From contig OZ287707.1 of NCBI GenBank assembly GCA_965649825.1, positions 248,001-312,000 on the forward strand: a DNA stretch of 64,000 bases. The letters run 5' to 3'. The stretch comes from Penicillus capitatus. Taxonomy: Eukaryota; Chlorophyta. The notes under the pieces were generated by a model that saw only the letters and a program-made list of their open reading frames with translations, had not been told where the DNA came from and made no database searches. Shown here one piece after another: positions 27,581 through 37,300 of this stretch. Within the stretch, counting starts at the first letter, position 1. Every line of letters starts with the position of its first letter. The position numbers and the translations under genes were made by a program.

Positions 27581-28816
27581 TTAAGATAAGAGCTCCACCA
27601 AAGCCGCCAACAAGGTCTCGATCTCCTCTTCTGTATTGAAGTAGTGCACAGAGGCACGTATGATGGCTTCGAGATCCATGTGCTCAAATTTGAGACGTGT
27701 TGAGGTGCGTTTGGAGATGCTGACGTTGATGTTGCGTTCTCTGAGGAAGGAACAGACGGAAGCTGCATCGAAGCCATCGACCGTGAAGCTGATAATGCCA
27801 CAGAGCTGTGGGCAGTGATCATGGAGATGGACATTGGGCAGCTGTTCAAGGCCACGACGCAGTCTCTCGGCTAGATGTTGGATACGATGGGCGATCCATT
27901 CGATTCCAATCTCCAGACAGTAAGCCACGGCGACACCGAATCCCACTTTGGCAGCAAAGTTCAGTTCGTACTGTTCATAACGCCTCGCATCGGGTTGTGG
28001 CGAATAATCTCCAGCCGCATTCCATGTGGCACCACGCACATCCATGAAGGCAGGTTCGTGCCACGCCTGGGCTGCACGAGAGGCATAGAGAAATCCGACG
28101 CCTCGGGGTCCTCTGAGAAACTTGCGACTCGTGCCTGATAGGAAATCGCATTGGATGGACTGGACATCCACTGGGATCTGACCCGTGCTCTGACAGGCAT
28201 CGAGAAGATAAGGTATCCCATATGCCTTGGTCATCTGCCCGATGCCAATGGCATCGTACACGGCTCCACTGCTCGTGGGAATGTGTGTCAGTGCCAAGAG
28301 TTTGGGTCGCTCCCTTGAGAGTATGTCATCGATGCGATCCAGATCCAATGAACCGTCCGATCGTTCAGGGAGAACGCGAATCCGAATGCCGCGCCGCGAT
28401 TGGAGCTGCAGGAAATTGATATAGTTACTCCCGTATTCATTGGGCGTCGTGCAGATCGTATCATCCCGTTGCCATGCCATGCCGAACACGACTTGTTGCC
28501 ATGCCGTTGTTGCACTGGGCAGAATCGCGATCTCATCGGAACGACAATTCAATAACTGCCCCAGTTGTCCATACACCCGTCGCTCCTGCTTCCCATACCT
28601 CTCGAGGCTCTCATAACCGCCGTACGTCGCTTCTTGACGATAGAATGCCTCAGTAGCGCGTATGACCTCGCGACAGGGCAGAGAACAACCGGCGTTGTTC
28701 AGATGAAGGACACGACCACATCCAGGCGTCTCGCGTCGCATACGCGCAACCGACCAGTCATTTGGCGCGATCGATAGAGACCCCTTCATGAGCAATGCAC
28801 ATCGCGAGAACACCAT
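27581..28816 (-). CDS. Class V PLP-dependent aminotransferase / cysteine desulfurase-like enzyme, intronless
   Basis: 411 aa in one exon. The class V fold is shown by HLNNAGCSLP near the start, the cofactor Asp in LLDACQSTGQIPVD, and the PLP-lysine segment GTSRKFLRGPRGVGFLY. GIISFTVDGFDA and INVSISKRTSTRLK lie in the C-terminal small domain. No SufS/IscS active-site Cys loop is obvious, so a desulfurase role is not supported. Isopenicillin-epimerase-like or sulfoxide-lyase-like members of the class are alternatives. The substrate is unknown. It lies tandem with NFU1, 11 bp downstream of it. The absence of introns in such an intron-dense region and its compact bacterial-style length suggest possible lateral acquisition. 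Start could be Met 28786. Confidence 0.85.
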   Translation of the reverse strand: MVFSRCALLMKGSLSIAPNDWSVARMRRETPGCGRVLHLNNAGCSLPCREVIRATEAFYRQEATYGGYESLERYGKQERRVYGQLGQLLNCRSDEIAILPSATTAWQQVVFGMAWQRDDTICTTPNEYGSNYINFLQLQSRRGIRIRVLPERSDGSLDLDRIDDILSRERPKLLALTHIPTSSGAVYDAIGIGQMTKAYGIPYLLDACQSTGQIPVDVQSIQCDFLSGTSRKFLRGPRGVGFLYASRAAQAWHEPAFMDVRGATWNAAGDYSPQPDARRYEQYELNFAAKVGFGVAVAYCLEIGIEWIAHRIQHLAERLRRGLEQLPNVHLHDHCPQLCGIISFTVDGFDAASVCSFLRERNINVSISKRTSTRLKFEHMDLEAIIRASVHYFNTEEEIETLLAALVELLS

Positions 28817-28826
28817 AGGCAGTCCA

Positions 28827-29615
28827 TCAGTTCGACAGTTGAGATTCGAGTTTGTTAAATTCCTCTATGCCAACCTGTTCAGCTTCGTTCGTCGCTTCCA
28901 CCACTTCTTTGACTTCTGGAATGTAATGCCGCAGCATGTTCTCGATGCCTCCTTTGAGTGTGGCACTCGATGAGGGACATCCACTGCAGGCGCCGACCAT
29001 CTTGACGGTCAGGATGCCGCTGGTTTCGTCGAATGCTTGATAAATGACGTCGCCGCCATCGTCCTGTACGGCGGGGCGAATGCGCGTCTCGAGGATTTCT
29101 TTGATCGCGGCGACCACTTCGTCATCGTCTTCTTGAATCGTCGTCGCCGGATCGGCCGCAGCATCCAGAAACAGAGGCTGTCCCGAACTGAAGAAATCCG
29201 TCATCGCCGCAAAGATATCGGGTTTAAGGACACGCCACGAGAAGGCATCACTCTTGGAGACCGTAATAAAATCAGATCCAAAGAAGACGAGCTCCACGCC
29301 CTCAATGGTAAAGAGCTTTTTGGCCAGGGGAGACGCCATGGCCTCTCGCGGCGTCGTAAATTCCCGCACGCCTTCAGACATGACTACCTGCCCTGGCAAA
29401 AACATCATGCTCGAAGGATTGGGCGTTGTCTGTGTCTGGATGAAGAGTCCTCTGCAAGGGACGCCGCGGTCAAAGAACGAACTGCGCCATGTGTCTCTTC
29501 CGCCAAAGGATGCGACGTTAGGCAACGAAGAGGGAGGCGATACGTCCGTCAGACGTAGCAGCGTCGAAGCGAGGGGTCGTATTTGACGGGCGATACGTCC
29601 AACAGTCCGAAGCAT
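28827..29615 (-). CDS. NFU1: NFU1 iron-sulfur cluster scaffold, mitochondrial, intronless
   Basis: 262 aa. The leader MLRTVGRIARQIRPLASTLL is a typical Arg-rich mitochondrial presequence. The NFU N-domain follows (LFIQTQTTPNPSSMMFLPG, then SPLAKKLFTIEGVE and FFGSDFITVSK). The C-terminal NifU domain has IRPAVQDDGGD and the cluster-binding CSGCPSS (CxxC). NFU1 receives [4Fe-4S] clusters and delivers them to lipoyl synthase and complex II in the mitochondrion. The frame is open upstream to 29807, but the ATG at 29615 gives the presequence. It is divergent from the V-ATPase G gene, with 75 bp between start codons. Confidence 0.95.
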   Translation of the reverse strand: MLRTVGRIARQIRPLASTLLRLTDVSPPSSLPNVASFGGRDTWRSSFFDRGVPCRGLFIQTQTTPNPSSMMFLPGQVVMSEGVREFTTPREAMASPLAKKLFTIEGVELVFFGSDFITVSKSDAFSWRVLKPDIFAAMTDFFSSGQPLFLDAAADPATTIQEDDDEVVAAIKEILETRIRPAVQDDGGDVIYQAFDETSGILTVKMVGACSGCPSSSATLKGGIENMLRHYIPEVKEVVEATNEAEQVGIEEFNKLESQLSN

Positions 29616-29690
29616 TAGTTCTCGTGGGAATGGACCAGATGCGCATTCGACTTCATTCTCGCTTTGGTTCATTGATTCTTCTCGTCGACG

Positions 29691-30082
29691 ATGGCCGCGC
29701 AAGATGATAGCAACATACAGAGACTCCTCGAAGCCGAGAAGAAGGCGCAAGAGATAGTCGGTAAGGCGCGCAACGCCCGTGCCGAAAAGATGAAACTCGC
29801 AAAACAAGAGGCCGAGAAAGAAATCGCCGCTTTTCGGTAAACCGACTCCGAGGCACGTCTAGTAAACCCTCACGACCGTCGCTGTGCCTTAGTGCGGAGC
29901 TCGAGTCCGAACACAACAGCAAAATCGCTGAGAGCAGCAGCACTTCGGATTCGACGTTCCAGGAGCTCGACAAAGATACGCAGACGCAGATTCACGCCAT
30001 TACGAATGGCCTGCCCACCAAGAAAAAGGAAGCGGTGGATATGCTTGTGTCTTATGTGGAAGCCGTCGACCTTGCTGCTTGA
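29691..30082 (+). CDS. V-type proton ATPase subunit G, 2 exons
   Basis: CDS join(29691..29836, 29893..30082), 111 aa, with a 56-nt intron. It starts MAAQDDSNIQRLLEAEKKAQ, followed by VGKARNARAEKMKLAKQEA, the conserved N-terminal half of subunit G. Splicing yields AAFRAELESEHNSKI and a C-terminal coiled coil. Subunit G pairs with E in the peripheral stalk of the V1 sector and resists rotor torque; it acts on the cytosolic face of acidic compartments. Length matches the family. The start codon lies 49 bp after the first in-frame stop of the divergent NFU1 leader frame. Confidence 0.92.
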
Positions 30083-30157
30083 TACACGTATTCTTGTTCC
30101 CTGACAATTTCTTTAAGATGGATTCGCTCCGAGCGACGCGTGTGTTTGTGCATTTCC

Positions 30158-31107
30158 ATGGCAACCGGCTGCATCGAAGCTATCCGAAAATGGACGCGTG
30201 CTCTCTTGGCGACGGCAAAACAGAACGGCTACAACTGGCTGTGTTTCTGTATCCTAATGGCCGTCGAGGTCGTGTTGGAGGAAACGATGAAACCAACGGC
30301 GCGCTATCTCTCGCCCAGTGAATGGGATGACGTCCAATATCCGAAGAAGAGCGAAACTGTGCCGCCGAGCTGGGTGTTTGTTATCGGGCTGGCTGTTCCT
30401 ATCGTGGTTGTCACGTTGTATCACTTTCTGTATGGCTGTGAGATTCGAGAATATCACGACCTCCTGTTTGGCATTGTTATGAATGTGGCTCTCACGGGCG
30501 TTACGACAGACGTGTTGAAGACCGCATTGGGTCGCCCGCGTCCGGACTTCTACGAACGGTGTTTTGGACACACCTATGATGGCACAGAAATACTTGCCAC
30601 GGGACGAAAACCGGACTGCACAAACACAAACGAAAGCACCATAGAAGAGGGCAGGAAGAGCTTTCCGAGCGGTGAGGGGTTTCATCATGCATCGTGTGTG
30701 TGACGATGATCATGTTCACAGGACACGCTTCTCTGTCGATGTGCTCCATGTTTTTTCTAACGCTTTTCGTCATCGGAAAATTGCATGCCTTCGATGGGAA
30801 GGGTCATGCATGGAGGTGGATCGTGAGTCTGCTGCCGATCGGCGTCAGCGTTGCCGTCGGTGTCACACGCATTCTCGACTACCGACACTTCTGTACAGAT
30901 GTATTGTCTGGATGGTGTCTGGGTATTGTATTTGCTACGATACTGTATCTGACATACTATCCATGGCCCTTTGCCAAGACTGGAACATCAACTCCGCTCT
31001 ACAAGGCATCCGATCAAGTTCAGAGTCGAAATCACATTCATTTAGAGAGTGAAGCAGAAAATGACATAGAACATGAAGGTATACAGCTTCTGTCCATGAC
31101 TCTCTGA
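30158..31107 (+). CDS. PAP2-family phosphatidate phosphatase (LPP-like), 2 exons
   Basis: CDS join(30158..30671, 30722..31107), 299 aa. The three catalytic PAP2 motifs are visible: KTALGRPRP (KxxxxxxRP), PSGHAS (recreated by removing a 50-nt intron between PSG and HAS) and TRILDYRHFCTD (SRxxxxxHxxxD with Thr in place of Ser). About six membrane spans, for example NWLCFCILMAVEVV and WVFVIGLAVPIVVVTLYHF. These enzymes dephosphorylate phosphatidic acid and related lipid phosphates at membranes, with the active site facing the lumen or outside. The Ser-to-Thr change in motif 3 is conservative. The last 45 residues are acidic and cytosolic. Confidence 0.93.
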
Positions 31108-31204
31108 CAAACCGTTACCCCATTTGACTCGAACACAGCCAGAGATCGGACTCCAGAAGATGGTATCGTGTGTAACGATGTTCCTATTGTCTTTAGGCGT
31201 CCCT

Positions 31205-31941
31205 CTAAGGAGCGAGTGGTACGAAACGCCGTAGTCTGTCGCCTTTTCCTTTCAAGCTGTACATGTCCGAACAAACTTGTCGGTGGTTGTTGCATGTAAC
31301 TGGTTTGCTGGGCGCCGTCGAGCATGGCACCATTCCGGACTGCGTTTCAGCAAAGGAACTGGCGATACTGCCAATCATGCCACACAGGATGCCGGATGCT
31401 ATGATGTGACGTGGATTTCCCGATGGCATGGTTGCCAATCCACCTGTCAGACATCCAGCGATCAGGGCATTGTACTACAGCAACGGCGATGGCGTCTGCT
31501 CGAATCCTGTGAACAGATGGGGATGTACCTTGTCTTGCTTGCCGCGAATTTTCTCCGAGGTGCAGCTCAGGATGCTCAAGAAACCAAAGAACGAACCAAA
31601 AGACCAGGCAGCGCGTCCACAATTCTGAACCTACACACATTTAACCTCGCTCTCTTCACTCTTGATGCCAATATCAGGCAGATCAACAGACCCTCGATCT
31701 CAACCGTTCCAATCGCCGAACTGAGAACAGAGCCGCGTTTGGCGTCGGATCGGCGCAACGAAGCCGTGTCTGTACTTGATGCTTCAGATGCGGTTGGTGG
31801 GACGTAGAGTCCCCATGCAGATCCCACCTGTGGTTCATATCCTTGGGGTCACGAGAAGTGCGCCGCACTTGCCATGGCGCCGCGTATGAATCCATCGACG
31901 AACCGAGAATCGCACGGAATCGAGAACTGCTGTTCGACCAT
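31205..31941 (-). CDS. Tim17/Tim22/Tim23-family translocase, TIM22-like, 4 exons
   Basis: CDS complement(join(31205..31474, 31529..31630, 31705..31827, 31873..31941)), 187 aa in frame. It starts MVEQQFSIPCDSRFVDGFIRG. Then come GSAWGLYVPP, CGRAAWSFGSFFGFLS, CTSEKIRGKQDK, YNALIAGCLTGG and ASGILCGMIGSIAS. The pattern of glycine-rich spans with CTE/S-KIRGK-D--N--IAG--TGG is diagnostic of the family and closest to TIM22, the inner-membrane carrier translocase. Intron 1 (31828-31872) is GC-AG (GCAAGT donor). The intron at 31631-31704 has a weak donor (GTTGAG) and is the least certain. The C-terminal 45 residues are an unusual polar tail. Confidence 0.75.
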
Positions 31942-32009
31942 CTAGTTTCATGCCGTACAGCGTCAGATGCAGGAATTGGCAATGCGTCTTTACATGAACA
32001 GATGTCTCA

Positions 32010-32430
32010 ATGACGCGCATTCCTGCCTCAATTAAAACACAACCCTATCCTTTGATCGAATCAGCTGCACTGGAAGCACATCTCTCTCACCTAACGACCG
32101 AACTCCTGGACATCTTTGAGATGATTCTTGTTGAATGCATCTTCGACAGAGTGGATATTGTCATGTCACAATTGTCGAGTTTAAGGACTGAGGTTGGCTG
32201 TCATTGATCGAGATGATCTCTGGCGTGTTCTCCTGTGCAGCAGATGTTGATCGATCGACATTCCGCTTATTTTTCTGAAGCGATAGTGAATATCTGCCGC
32301 CTTATGCAATTGGATATTTCGTCGATTCGTTTCCTCTTTAATCGTTAGCTGGAGACAAGAGTACGTCGCTCTTAGCGATGCGAAACGTCTCGCACTGAAG
32401 CCTTGGAGACATTCAACGAAGCCCGACAGG
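32010..32430 (+). CDS. Possible small helical protein, intron model unresolved
   Basis: An ORF from ATG 32010 contains LEAHLSHLTTELLDIFEMIL and is strongly helical. A 51-nt intron-like gap (about 32193-32243, ending CTGTGCAG) could join it to QMLIDRHSAYFSEAIVNI. A third open segment in another frame (EYVALSDAKRLALKPWRH) ends at a TAA near 32431, but no clean intron joins it to the second. No family recognised. It is convergent with the minus-strand gene at 32514. Coding is inferred from composition only. Confidence 0.27.
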
Positions 32431-32513
32431 TAACTCCACTTCCCCATTACCGACCGGCACATGCCTATCACTTGTTATATCAAACATTACTCAAAAGGAC
32501 GATGACCTGTCTC

Positions 32514-33761
32514 TCACTCCCACAGCTTTTTCCTGTCCATGCACACATGGTCGGTGCCCTCAAGCATCCATGATCCCGTAGCGATCCTGAATTCCATAGA
32601 ATATGCATTCGACATGTATGTTAGCGGTGTGAGATGTAACAGCCATACCATGAATTCCTGTTCTGTCTTTGAGAATGCTGAATCGATCTTGTGCACGGAA
32701 GCTATGTCTGCTCTCCATTCTCGCAAAACTAGGTCAAATGATCATCTCCTCTGGTGATGTGACAGGAGAGTTCTACTCTCTTTTTCTTCTTCCGAAAGGA
32801 AGCTCTCGGCCGTTTCTGGAGAGAACTCTGTCTCGGCAATCTCTTCTTCGTTCGCGATCGCCTGAATGAGATGCTCAAATCGATCATGCTGCACTCGCTG
32901 CAAGAACTGATTCAGGTCCTCTTCCTCCGTACTACAGACGCAACAGCACGATGAGATCCATGGTTCACAGTTACGGAGCCGTGCATGCTGGCCAGTCGAT
33001 GACCGAGTCTGTAGAAAGCCGGATGCACATCGTTGAGGTTGAACACAGTCACACTTTCGAGAATGAGTGCTCGTGCTCTGCAGAGAAGAGAAGAGTGAGA
33101 TGATCATGTGACAGAAAGACAGGAGGACTCTTTGTCGTATCCGGCAGGATAGCGTTCCAGGTTCACCTTCGATGCCAACCTCTCCACAAGCTTCAACGGC
33201 AGCTTCAGTCGCCTTCCCTCTGCAATCTGCATGACTCGGCACTGATCTCATTCCAAAGTGCATTGAAAGGAGTTTACACGGATCTCTTGAACCGAGGCCC
33301 CCTTTTCTGTTCTGACGTTCAGACAACATAAAAAGAATCACTCGTCTCCAAGGTATATAAAGAGGCAATGAACTCACTTCATGTGCTCCTTCACTTCCGC
33401 TGTCTCTTCCTCTGTCAGTTCTTCTCTGGTCATCACGTGAAGCATCTCACGATTCCCATTTTCATTTGCATTGGTAACGAATGACAAACTCACAGTGGAC
33501 GAGACAGCTTCGTAGGCGGTCTTCCCTGCAGAGGTCCCAAATCGGCCCTTGGCTTCATCACCGTCCTGTTAACAGCAGTTTGAATCTTGGAGATCCCCCA
33601 CAACGAACTTGATTCTCTGAGTCGATGAGTTCTTTCATCTCATCCCATGTCGTGCTCTGTTTGAGATCGAAGTCAGAATCCAGCTGAGTTACACTCTCGT
33701 TCATGCATCGTAGGAAAGAGATTTCACACGTGTGACAGAAACGCATTGCGATGCCGAACAT
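32514..33761 (-). CDS. Hypothetical protein, at least 5 exons
   Basis: Exons on the minus strand join in frame. LKQSTTWDEMKELIDSENQ connects through a 43-nt intron to DGDEAKGRFGTSAGKTAYEA and on to MLHVMTREELTEEE. Further exons give LKLPLKLVERLASKVNLERY and PAGYDKE. An intron containing CTCACTCTTCTC leads to ARALILESVTVFNLNDVHP and AFYRLGHRLASMHGS, then an acidic stretch (TEFSPETAESFLSEEEKE). A 38-nt intron precedes the last exon, REWRADIASVHKIDSAF to KKLWE-stop. The segment NLERYPAGYDKEA...NLNDVHPAFYRL looks like a conserved globular domain, but I cannot name it. The 5' end may extend beyond 33761. Confidence 0.45.
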
Positions 33762-33769
33762 GCGTTTCG

Positions 33770-34397
33770 TTCCATATCTGACACATCAGCTTCAGCACGC
33801 ATTGGCTCTGAATGAACACCAATCGTGTTCGTCGCCGTTATGCTGGACTTTCGTCACGCCTCATGTTCCGTCGGCGTCTTCTGTTTAAGACCGACCATTG
33901 ACGTTTCGTGTCGTACTTCGAGATCTGCAAGATGTCAGTCAGGAGAGAGAAACCCGTTCGTGGGACGACAGGATATTGAAGTATGGTCATGAAGACCATG
34001 TATTTTTAATCCGTATTCGGTTGTGATAGAACCCACTTTGTTCTTCCACTGATCAATTGTGCTGATTGAAACAGGGATCATTTTTATGCGATGTAGACAG
34101 GCAGACTCTTGTGCCGAAGGCTATGTCCACAACCAGAGAAGAGAGTGTTCAAATATTCCAACCAGACTGTCTCACCATCCAGATAACTATCTACTCAGCA
34201 GTATTGAAGTGAAGTCACTGCATCAGAGAAGATACGTCAAATCAATCTCCATCGACTGAGTTTCCCCGCCGACACGGACCTCCTGCTCATTATCTCCATC
34301 GCGAACTCAAGTGCGAAGTTTTGCGACGGCAGGTATGCTTGCAGGTTACGGTGCGCTTCTCCTGACGAGGTGGTGTTGCGCAGACTACGAAAACAAC
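33770..34397. other. Intergenic, boundary of the NLR island
   Basis: No convincing ORF. It contains the presumed promoter of the first NACHT-HEAT gene. It does not visibly share the upstream block common to the other two NLR-like genes. A short imperfect inverted repeat lies at about 33982-34000 (ATGGTCATGAAGACCATG). Confidence 0.4.
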
Positions 34398-37300
34398 ATG
34401 CAGCCTCGAGCTCCGGATGAAGGACCAAGCAGCGGCGGACCATCCGCATCGAGAATTCGGGGTCGACCGGACGTCGAGCGCTCTGTCTTTAAGAAACGCT
34501 ACGACCCGAAGCTCTTGCGTGGTGTCGCACACAAGTGCAATATCGACAGTACCAAGTCGCTAGTCGCGGCATACAACGCAGCGACGGCTGAAGACGAACG
34601 TGCTGTCCTGCTTGGATGGCTGTGCAAGTATCACGAACGAAGCGCAGACTGTCTGACCCCTGAAAATGTCATCGAGTACGCGGAACTAGCCAACATCGCC
34701 CCACTTTCTACAAGCGAGAAGGACATGTTGAGAGATCTGATAGGCGGCCTCACTTCTTGCATCTGCGAAGGAAGCTTCCTGCATCCGAGCTTCGCTGCTG
34801 CCCTCTACAGTGCACTTGTGCACGTCGATCCTTCCGCGTACGACGACGCTGAGCAACTGGTCGTCGTGGCGAGAAGACTCTTGGGCAGTCTTACTCGAGA
34901 GCCGAAGCTCACAAGGAGAACCTTTGCGAAGCATGAAGCGACGTTTTTTGCCCTCCACCAGACCTTCTTCCTGCTTCGCGAAGCCAATCAGAAACAGATA
35001 CATGAAAAAGAGAAGCAGGAGTTGCGTAGAATCATTGCAGAGAAAGAGAGAACTATGAAACTCTCATGCAGGCACTATCCGGTCAATTTCCATTTCAAAG
35101 CGCTTCGTCAGGCGGTGGAACGCCTCAAAGACGAAGACGCTGCTTCAAGAACCGCACAGGCGACTCAGTATGCCATGTGTTTATTGTGTGGATTCGTGCA
35201 CGTCCTACATTTTCTCAGAAATCTGGCAAGATGCGACATCGATCCGGAGGCCTTCGTAGATGCGTACCAAAGAAATCGAGAAGCAATTGATGACATAGAA
35301 GTGGCGAAGCGACCGTGGTTCGACCGCTTACGAAGCCTGATGGCGAAGAGATTAGAAGCGTCGGAGAACGAAACGAAGCTCGGAGTTTTCGGGTCCGAGT
35401 TTCACGCTGCAATGGAATCGCAACAAAGGATGATAAAAAAAGAAGACTTGAAGGCACTTAGATTCGGCATCATCCAAGAGCTGAGGCTGTCGGCGAGGCA
35501 GACCGCTTGCGAAGCTGTGCGCAAAGAGGTTGCGACGAAGCTACTGATGCTAGCAACAAGTCGTGCAATCTTCGAAGAGTGGTTCGACGATAAGGACCTC
35601 TTTACAGCGTTCTTGGATGCTCTACATGAAATCCACACAAGGAGTGACCAAAACCAAGAAACGACTGAAGCGTTCCAGCGAATGCAACAGTCTTGTGAGG
35701 GTCGTGCCGCAAGCACGTTGAAAGCGTGGTTAGGTGGTCATGCTATGGAAACCAAGCTCAAAATGCGAGATCGACAAGAAACATGCGCGGAGTACAACAC
35801 GGTCTTTGTCGAGATTGCTCGGGAAGTCGGATACGTTCCCCTAAACAAGATTCGGTCTAACATTAAAGATCTGAAAGACAAATACAAGCATGACAACTTC
35901 GCCAAAGTGAGTAGTCACTTTAGTAGTGTATCGACTACATTATGATCATGCTCGTTTCTCAGGTACCTTCTTTGTTTGGAACCGAAGTCGGATATCACGT
36001 CAAAGAAATGGAGCATTATGTCGTCGAGTACGAAGAAAACATCGACGGGACGACGACCAAAAGAAGAGAAGACCGAGCACACGAGGGGGAAGCAGAGTAT
36101 TCGTTAACTCAGAAAAGAGATCATCCACAGGAACACTACAAACAGAAGAAAAAAGTCACAAAGCCCATCTCCTTGGAGGAATTGTTCAAACCAAGACATT
36201 TGATACCCGGCGGTTCAGAAAGCGAAGTCAGAAAGGTTCTTCTCTATGGAAATCCCGGCTCCGGAAAAACGTGCATCGGCAAAGCCATCGCGCATAAGTG
36301 GGCATTGGGAGATATCATGCAAGAGTTCGAAGCAATCTACGTCATCCCGATCAGACGCGTCAACGTCGCAAAGTTTAAAGGCCCGCAAGGTGTAACGTTG
36401 AAAGGCATGGTTGCACAAGTATGCTTCCCTGAGAGAATCGATGATAAATATGAAGACCTCTTGAATCAAGTGGAAGGCGACCTCGACTCTCCTACCACGC
36501 TGTTGATTTTCGACGGATTAGATGAAGCTGCCGACGACGCAAGAGAGCTGGTTTGTGCAGCGACGGAGCGTCTGTGCAAGTTACTGATATTAGCAAGGCC
36601 CTACAACCTTCGACGGATACGAGAGAGGGTCGAACGCGAGTTTGAATGCCTTGGGTTTAATGACCAACAGTTGACAAACTACATAAGCAAAAAACTTCAA
36701 CAAGACGAAGCTTTGAGACTTATTCGTTCTTTGCAACAAGAACGGAGCTTGTGGGAAATCGCACATAATCCGGTAACGGCGCACATTCTCTGCTCTTTGT
36801 CGAGAGAACATGGAACTTCTAATGAGAATCGAGGGAGAAGCGCGAGCATGTTTAAGATCTACGACGATATGACGAACTTTTTATGGGAGAGGTTCGAAGA
36901 AGAGCCCGCGGCAAGAATGGCGATCAAAAATGTCTTTTTTGAAGATCTGGAGAAGATCGCCTTCGAGGCTCTGAGTAATGGACAAATATTAATCGAAGAA
37001 CGGACCGTTAAGAGTCATGCAACGTTCACAAACACGTCCGAAATCTTCAGAGGAAGTGGATTCCTCTTACTCGTTCTAGAAGGACAAGCGTATCAGTTTC
37101 CTCATCTCACATTCCAGGAGTTTTTTGCTGGAAAACACATTGCCAAATGCTTGAAGAACAAAGGATCGAAAGAAGAAGAACAAGTACTAAAGTTCATTCA
37201 AGAAGGAAAATACAATCAAAAACATGCCATGACACTTTCTTTCGCAATGCATGCATTTGCAAAAGGACAAAATAAGCATGGGTTGCAAAAGATGCTATCG

